Assembly (NCBI GenBank): GCA_000497835.1
Contig: KI547171.1
Span: forward strand, 284,895-348,894
Direction of reading: 5' to 3'
From: a gamma proteobacterium L18
GTDB lineage: Bacteria > Pseudomonadota > Gammaproteobacteria > Pseudomonadales > Pseudomonadaceae
DNA: 64,000 bases
The first letter of the stretch is position 1, and every line of letters starts with the position of its first letter. Below are positions 59,487 to 64,000 of the stretch, one piece after another. The notes under the pieces are model-generated. The model had not been told where the DNA came from and did not search any database. It saw nothing but the letters and a program-made list of their open reading frames with translations. Both the position numbers and the translations under genes were made by a program.

Positions 59487-59495
59487 TGGCAGAAC

Positions 59496-59574
59496 TGTGG
59501 GACCGGGCGAAGCTCGGGAATGGCCAGACAGGACGACTGGGCTGTTCGCTTCCCGAGCTTCGCCCGGTCCCACA
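59496..59574. repeat. REP-type inverted pair, GTGGGACCGGGCGAAGC family
   Basis: Arms TGTGGGACCGGGCGAAGCTC and complement, between two convergent genes. Confidence 0.85.
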
Positions 59575-59576
59575 GG

Positions 59577-60569
59577 TTACTTCAGTTTCTGGCGTTCTTG
59601 TGCCAGGTCGCTGGCGCTCAGCGGCACGTAGCCTTCTTCGCTGGCCGTCTGGGCGCGCACCAGGGCCTGGCCTTCATCGCTCAGGGCGATGCGCAGGTAC
59701 TCCTTGATGAACGGCTCCAGCGTTTCCCCTGACGCTGCGTTGACGTACAGGTGCAGGTACGACGATAGCGGATAGGCACCCGCCGCCACCTCTTCCAGGC
59801 CAGGGCCGTGGGCCGCTTCGCCAGGCTTCACGCTCAAGGGCACAATGCGCAGCTGGCTGCCCTTGGCCCAGCCCACCAGGCCAACGCCATGGCTGTCGCT
59901 GGCCACCGCCTTGAGCACCGCCCCCACGCTGTCCAGCGCTTCGTAATGGCTGCTAAATGGCAACCCGCCAAAACGATCCATGCGCTGGTTGGTGGCAAAG
60001 CCGCCGTCATCGCGCAGGCCGTAGACGTGGATGCGGCGCTGGGCCCAATCGCCGGTCAGGCCCAGTTGGCCCCAGGTATTGATGTCGCCGTTCGGTTGGC
60101 CAGCGGTCGTCAGCGCGGCAAGTTGCGCCATGCTCAGTTGCTTGAGCGGATTATCCGGATGCACGTACACCGCCGGTGCGGTCTTGCCGTTCTCCCGCGG
60201 GCCATAGCCCGAATAGCCGATGCGAATGTCCAATGGCTTGCGCCCATAGACCTGCTCGAACCCATGCATGTCGCCCAGCCACGCTTCGCGCGACAGCGGC
60301 GCCACGGCGGTGGCGCCGGCGGTGAGGGCCGGCATGCCCACGGAAGACCCCTTGGCCGTGACGGCGAAGCGCACGCCCGGGTGTTGTTTGATGAACAGCG
60401 CATTGAGCTGTTCGATCAACGGCTCCATGCCGTCATTGCCGATGATGGCGACGGCGCCGTCGGCGGTCAGGTAGCTGGCGTGGGCGGGCGGTTGCAGCGT
60501 ATCGGCGCAGGCCCAGCCCATCGGCAGGGTCAGGGCAATCAGTGCAGCACGTTTGATGACAGTGATCAT
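59577..60569 (-). CDS. PstS-like periplasmic binding protein, second paralogue
   Basis: A 330-aa PBP-like protein of the phosphate-binding (PstS/PBP_like) type, exported by its signal MITVIKRAALIALTLPMGWA. It starts the domain with TADGAVAIIGNDGMEPLIEQ and has the anion-site-like KGSSVGMPALTAG and APLSREA. ATG 60569 overlaps the upstream paralogue's stop (ATGA). The two proteins share order and length but differ in many positions. Without any ABC permease gene here it may capture a ligand together with the TonB receptor, or bind at the envelope. Ligand unknown, phosphate or another oxyanion likely. Confidence 0.82.
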   Translation of the reverse strand: MITVIKRAALIALTLPMGWACADTLQPPAHASYLTADGAVAIIGNDGMEPLIEQLNALFIKQHPGVRFAVTAKGSSVGMPALTAGATAVAPLSREAWLGDMHGFEQVYGRKPLDIRIGYSGYGPRENGKTAPAVYVHPDNPLKQLSMAQLAALTTAGQPNGDINTWGQLGLTGDWAQRRIHVYGLRDDGGFATNQRMDRFGGLPFSSHYEALDSVGAVLKAVASDSHGVGLVGWAKGSQLRIVPLSVKPGEAAHGPGLEEVAAGAYPLSSYLHLYVNAASGETLEPFIKEYLRIALSDEGQALVRAQTASEEGYVPLSASDLAQERQKLK

Positions 60570-61597
60570 TGCGGGGCAACCTCGTCGAGTTTGGCCAGCT
60601 CGGCGCGAGCCTGTTCGGCGCTTAGCGGGAAATAGCCCTTGGGCTGGCTGGCGATGATCTGCTGGCCTTGGCGCGACAGCACAAAGCGCAGGTATTCACG
60701 CGCCACGGGGTCGATGGCCTTGCCGGGTTCGCGGCGCAGGTACAGGTACAGGAAGCGGCCGTAGGGGTATTGGCCGGCGCGCACCTGGGCTTCGGTGCCC
60801 GTGGTCAGGCTGCCGTCTTTGCCGACGATGGGCAGCGCCTTGATCTGCGCATTGCTCAAACCGATGGCGGCCACGGCCAGCCCGGCCGGGTCGGCGGCCA
60901 GGCGGGTGAGGATGTCCTCGGTGTTGCCGTAGGCTTCATAGGCCGGCGACAGGCTGCGGCCTTGCAGGTGATTGCTTTGCAGATAGGTGCCGAACCCGGT
61001 GAACTCCGGGGTGCCATACGGGTGGATACGGCGCCGTGCCCACTCACCCTTGAGCCCCAGTTGGCCCCAAGTGGAAAGGTCACCCTGCGGGTTGCCGATG
61101 CTCAGGGCGCGGCTGACCTGTTCGGCGCTGACCCGGGCCAGCGGGTTGGCGCGGTTGACGTACACCGCCAGCGAAGTGGCCAGGTGCTGGGAGGTGTCGT
61201 TGGCGGCCAGGGCAATGCGGATTTCCAGCGGCGCAGTCCCGACGATCTTGCGGTAGGCGCTGACCTCCAGCGGGTTGATCTCGCGGCCCATGGCGCCGAA
61301 CAGGGTGACGCCGTGGGTCAGCAGCGGCACGGCGCTGGTGGTGCCCTTGGACTCGTCCTGGAAGCGCCAGCCTGGGTGCTGCTTGAGCAGCGCCGCGTTG
61401 AAGCGTTCGACGATATAGCGCACATGCTCGGCGCCGCCGATGCGGATGGCGCCGTCGTCGCTGAGGTAAGGCGCGCCGGCGCCCGGTTGCACGTGTTCGG
61501 CCTGGTAGGCCGGCAGTTGCGGGTCCACGGCGGCGAGCGCCGGGCCCGCAACCAGCACACCGGCCAGGGCCAGTGCGCGGGTCAGGGTAGGGGTCAT
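60566..61597 (-). CDS. PstS-like periplasmic binding protein, first paralogue
   Basis: A 343-aa PBP-like protein with signal MTPTLTRALALAGVLVAGPA. The ligand-region motif is LSDDGAIRIGGAEHVRYIVE, with KGTTSAVPLLTHGVTLFG as the anion-type loop. It lies 15 bases after the TonB receptor gene and overlaps its paralogue by ATGA, so the three genes form one leftward operon. The tandem copies suggest duplication followed by divergence. The association with a TonB receptor and no ABC permease is unusual for PstS-like proteins. Ligand unknown. Confidence 0.82.
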   Translation of the reverse strand: MTPTLTRALALAGVLVAGPALAAVDPQLPAYQAEHVQPGAGAPYLSDDGAIRIGGAEHVRYIVERFNAALLKQHPGWRFQDESKGTTSAVPLLTHGVTLFGAMGREINPLEVSAYRKIVGTAPLEIRIALAANDTSQHLATSLAVYVNRANPLARVSAEQVSRALSIGNPQGDLSTWGQLGLKGEWARRRIHPYGTPEFTGFGTYLQSNHLQGRSLSPAYEAYGNTEDILTRLAADPAGLAVAAIGLSNAQIKALPIVGKDGSLTTGTEAQVRAGQYPYGRFLYLYLRREPGKAIDPVAREYLRFVLSRQGQQIIASQPKGYFPLSAEQARAELAKLDEVAPQ

Positions 61598-61612
61598 GTT
61601 CAGTCCTTGGGG

Positions 61613-63802
61613 TTAAAAGGCCAGGGTGGCCTTGGCGATGACCTGGCGGGGTTCGCCAATGACAATGGCTGGCGAGCCGGTGCCGCTGCTGGACACGTAG
61701 TAGGTTTCGTCGAACAGGTTCTTGACGTTCAATTGCAGGGTCAGGTCCTTGTGGTCCAGCTTCATCTTGTAGGCGACGAAGGCGTCGGCGACCTTGGCCG
61801 ACGGCAGCCAGTATTCGTTGCCCGAGCCGTCGTTGGCGCCCCATTTGCTCATGTAGCGGCCGCCGAAGCCGGCGCGCAAATCGCCAATGCCGACATGGCC
61901 AAAGTCGCGGGTCAGGTACAGCGCGGCGGTATTTTTCGACACGCCATCCAACGGCGTGCCCTGCAGGATCGGGTCCTTGGTCCATTCAGTGTCGGTCAGG
62001 GCGTAGCTGCCGGTCAGGCTCCAGAATTCGTTGAGCTGGCCGGTCACGTCCAGTTCGATGCCGCGCGAGCGCGCTTCGCCGCCAATGCGCGAACAGCTCT
62101 CGCCTGCACCGCAAGCCGCGGTGGTCTGCACGTTTTTCTTGGTGATGGTGTAGGCGGCCAGGGTGGCGGTGAGGTAGTCGTTCTGGAATTTGGTGCCGAT
62201 TTCGTAGGCCTTGCCTTCTTCAGGCGCTACGTCGCCGAGGGCAGTGGCGGTCGTGGCCGCGATGAGGGTATTGGGGCGGAACGATTCGGTGTAACTGCCG
62301 TACACCGACCAGTCTGGTCGGATCATGTACACCAGACCCAGGCGTGGCACCAGCTTGCTGCGTGAGGTGTCGGCGCCGACGATGAATGGGCGGCCTTTGC
62401 CGGTCAGCTCGCTGAACGACTCGTAGCGCAGGCCGGCCTGCAGAATCCATTGGTCGTTCAGGTGAATGGCGTCCTGCACAAACAGCGCATGGGTGTGCAG
62501 CAGGTCGGTCTGGTCGCTGTTGGCGGCGCTGACGGTGCTGGGCTGCGCAACCTGGCCGTAGACCGGGTCGTTGTAGTTGAACCCCGTGTCATTGGCGCTG
62601 CGGTACAGGTCGCCCAGCGTGCGGTCGTTGTGCATGTAGTCCACGCCCACCAGCAGTTCATGGCGCATGCCGCCGAACTGCAAGTCGCCCAGTGCGCTGA
62701 CCGTGGCGGTGTGGGCCACTTGCAGGGCGTCGCGGGTGGCGTCGCCGCGGCGGGTGACCTGGCCCGTGGTGAAGTTGGCCGAGATGTAGCGCGACTGATG
62801 GTCGTTGTAGTAGTTGCGGCTGTAGCCGTAGCCGGCCTTCAGAGTCCAGTCGTCGTTGAGGCGGTGCTCGGCGGTCAGGTTGAAGGCGTCGGAACGCCCG
62901 GTGGTGATGTTGAAATGCTCGTCCAGGCGGCGGGTACGCGGGATATCCAGGACCTTGCCGGTGGTGGTGTTGATCTGCGTGCCGCGGTCGAAGGGCACGG
63001 AGTATTCCATGTGCTCGTAGGCCGCGGTGATGGTGGTGTCATCGCCGAACCACGACAGCGACGGCGCGATGACTTCCTGGTCGGTACTGCCGAAGTTGCG
63101 CCAGTAGTCGGTCTGCTGCTTGTCGTAGATCAGGCGATACGCCAGGCCGGTGTCGCCCACGGGGCCGGTGGTGTCGAGTTGGCCGCCCCCGCCGCCGAAG
63201 CTGGTGCCCCAGCCGGACACGCTGGTGGCCTGGGTCAGTTGCGGTTTCTTGGTGACCACGTTGATCACCCCGCCCGGGTCCTGCACGCCATACAGCATGG
63301 AGGCGGGGCCCTTGAGCACTTCCACGCGTTCGGTAGTGGGGGTGAAGTTGCGTGCCTGCACCGACTGCATGCCGTCGCGCATGATCGAGTTGTCGCGGTT
63401 GGTGCCGAAGCCGCGCTTGATGATGGCGTCCTGGGTACCGCCCAAGGTGTTGCCCTGCTTGACGCCGCTGACGGCGTTGATGGCTTCGTCCAGGCTTTGT
63501 GGGGCGCGGTCTTCGATGACGCGGTGGGTGACGACGTTGACCGAGGCGGGCACTTCGATCAGTGGGGTTTCGGTGCGGGTGGCTACGGTGGAGGCTACGG
63601 CCTGGTAGCTGGTCTGGCTTTTTTCGGTGGTGGTGGCGGGTACGCCGGTGCTGTCGATGGTGGTGGCGCCCAGTTCTACGGTGTCGGCGGCCCACAGCGG
63701 TTGCGCCAGGCTGAGCATCAGCACGCCGCTGGCGCAGGCGCTGCGGTAGCGAGGGTTGGAACGGGGGAGGGACAGGGGGGCTGACTGCGGCCTGGATGTC
63801 AT
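61613..63802 (-). CDS. TonB-dependent outer-membrane receptor (siderophore type)
   Basis: A 729-aa TonB-dependent receptor. The N-terminal signal (RSACASGVLMLSLAQPLWAA) is followed by the plug domain with TPLIEVPASVNVVTHRVI and VEVLKGPASMLYGVQDPGGV, typical of siderophore receptors, and a 22-strand barrel ending in VIAKATLAF. Low-complexity GGGGG near residue 205. The first gene of an operon with two PstS-like genes, which is not a standard iron-uptake context, so the ligand may be an oxyanion complex rather than a ferric siderophore. An inverted repeat (63826-63854) precedes it. Confidence 0.9.
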   Translation of the reverse strand: MTSRPQSAPLSLPRSNPRYRSACASGVLMLSLAQPLWAADTVELGATTIDSTGVPATTTEKSQTSYQAVASTVATRTETPLIEVPASVNVVTHRVIEDRAPQSLDEAINAVSGVKQGNTLGGTQDAIIKRGFGTNRDNSIMRDGMQSVQARNFTPTTERVEVLKGPASMLYGVQDPGGVINVVTKKPQLTQATSVSGWGTSFGGGGGQLDTTGPVGDTGLAYRLIYDKQQTDYWRNFGSTDQEVIAPSLSWFGDDTTITAAYEHMEYSVPFDRGTQINTTTGKVLDIPRTRRLDEHFNITTGRSDAFNLTAEHRLNDDWTLKAGYGYSRNYYNDHQSRYISANFTTGQVTRRGDATRDALQVAHTATVSALGDLQFGGMRHELLVGVDYMHNDRTLGDLYRSANDTGFNYNDPVYGQVAQPSTVSAANSDQTDLLHTHALFVQDAIHLNDQWILQAGLRYESFSELTGKGRPFIVGADTSRSKLVPRLGLVYMIRPDWSVYGSYTESFRPNTLIAATTATALGDVAPEEGKAYEIGTKFQNDYLTATLAAYTITKKNVQTTAACGAGESCSRIGGEARSRGIELDVTGQLNEFWSLTGSYALTDTEWTKDPILQGTPLDGVSKNTAALYLTRDFGHVGIGDLRAGFGGRYMSKWGANDGSGNEYWLPSAKVADAFVAYKMKLDHKDLTLQLNVKNLFDETYYVSSSGTGSPAIVIGEPRQVIAKATLAF

Positions 63803-63825
63803 GCTGATGCTCTGCTCAAGGGGTG

Positions 63826-63854
63826 TGAATGGAAATGGGATTGCCTTTCATTCA
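63826..63854. promoter_or_regulatory. Inverted repeat upstream of the TonB receptor
   Basis: TGAATG-G-AAA ... TTT-CATTCA, 9-base arms with a one-base bulge around a 10-base spacer. A possible operator; it is not a clear Fur box. Confidence 0.3.
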
Positions 63855-63880
63855 CAACACGAAAGCTGACAGCAAACACC

Positions 63881-64000
63881 TCAGTGAAGAATTGAAATTA
63901 TTTTAGGTTTTACCGAATACCTGTCTTCAGGCACGCCAGCCAGCTTCGCCACACCACGAACCGCTTTTGCTTCCGTGAGGCCTTTGATCTTGATTGTGTG
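63881..64000 (-). CDS. 3' end of an unidentified gene, cut by the right edge
   Basis: Thirty-nine codons open to the right edge: TIKIKGLTEAKAVRGVAKLA, then GVPEDRYSVKPKIISILH and a stop. The composition is protein-like (amphipathic helix pattern), but the piece is too short to assign. It lies upstream of the TonB receptor on the same strand. It may be noise; coding status needs the next bases. Confidence 0.35.
   Translation of the reverse strand, partial: HTIKIKGLTEAKAVRGVAKLAGVPEDRYSVKPKIISILH

Noticed and set aside
63826..63854. Fur box before the TonB receptor
   Set aside because: The repeat does not fit the GATAAT-type Fur consensus; kept only as an unspecified inverted repeat.

Overview
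The window has the gene content and style of a fluorescent/putida-group Pseudomonas chromosome. It is GC-rich, carries an acetylated-cellulose (wss) operon, ddl, hemB, map and a BdlA-like chemotaxis protein, and has several families of REP-type palindromes between genes, one beside a REP-associated transposase. I see no tRNA, rRNA, CRISPR array or prophage.

Layout. 1-12.9 kb: a leftward cellulose operon, wssA to wssH. It covers a BcsQ-like ATPase, synthase, co-subunit, GH8 endoglucanase, outer-membrane export protein and acetylation genes; wssH is cut by the left edge. A close match to the FleQ box lies upstream. 13-20.5 kb: a LysR/SDR pair with matching operator-like palindromes, two small proteins (DUF2986- and DUF3077-like, the latter behind a strongly folded leader), an acetyltransferase, and a divergent flavin dehydrogenase/TIM-barrel pair separated by two IclR-type palindromes. 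20.8-26.4 kb: exported glycosidases (GH3 and GH106-like) and a membrane protein. 26.6-33.7 kb: a tight leftward aromatic operon (ring-cleavage enzyme, FAD monooxygenase, FAH-family hydrolase, two amidohydrolases, esterase), with a GlcG-like gene and a GntR regulator. 34.7-48.7 kb: a rightward CoA-dependent pathway (amidohydrolase, two enoyl-CoA hydratases, SDR, aryl-AMP/CoA ligase, thiolase, outer-membrane protein, broken MFS gene, TetR), then a leftward OprB porin/GH1 glucosidase pair and a divergent MocR regulator. 48.9-64 kb: housekeeping and mixed genes, a six-unit REP array, a MITE-like palindrome, and a TonB receptor with two PstS-like binding proteins.

How the genes fit together. I read 20.8-48.7 kb as one catabolic island for a plant phenolic glycoside, perhaps a flavonoid rutinoside or glucoside. 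Porins and exported glycosidases would remove rhamnose and glucose. The monooxygenase/extradiol dioxygenase/FAH set would open the hydroxylated ring. The ligase/hydratase/SDR/thiolase set would shorten a phenylpropanoid side chain. Three sequence observations tie the island together: a near-duplicate promoter-leader at 33.1 and 47.2 kb, twin TetR-type promoters at 34.7 and 38.4 kb, and Hfq/Crc-type A-rich motifs at seven translation starts. The substrate is inferred, not proven.

Limits: everything is from reading the sequence; no alignment, profile search or folding program was run.
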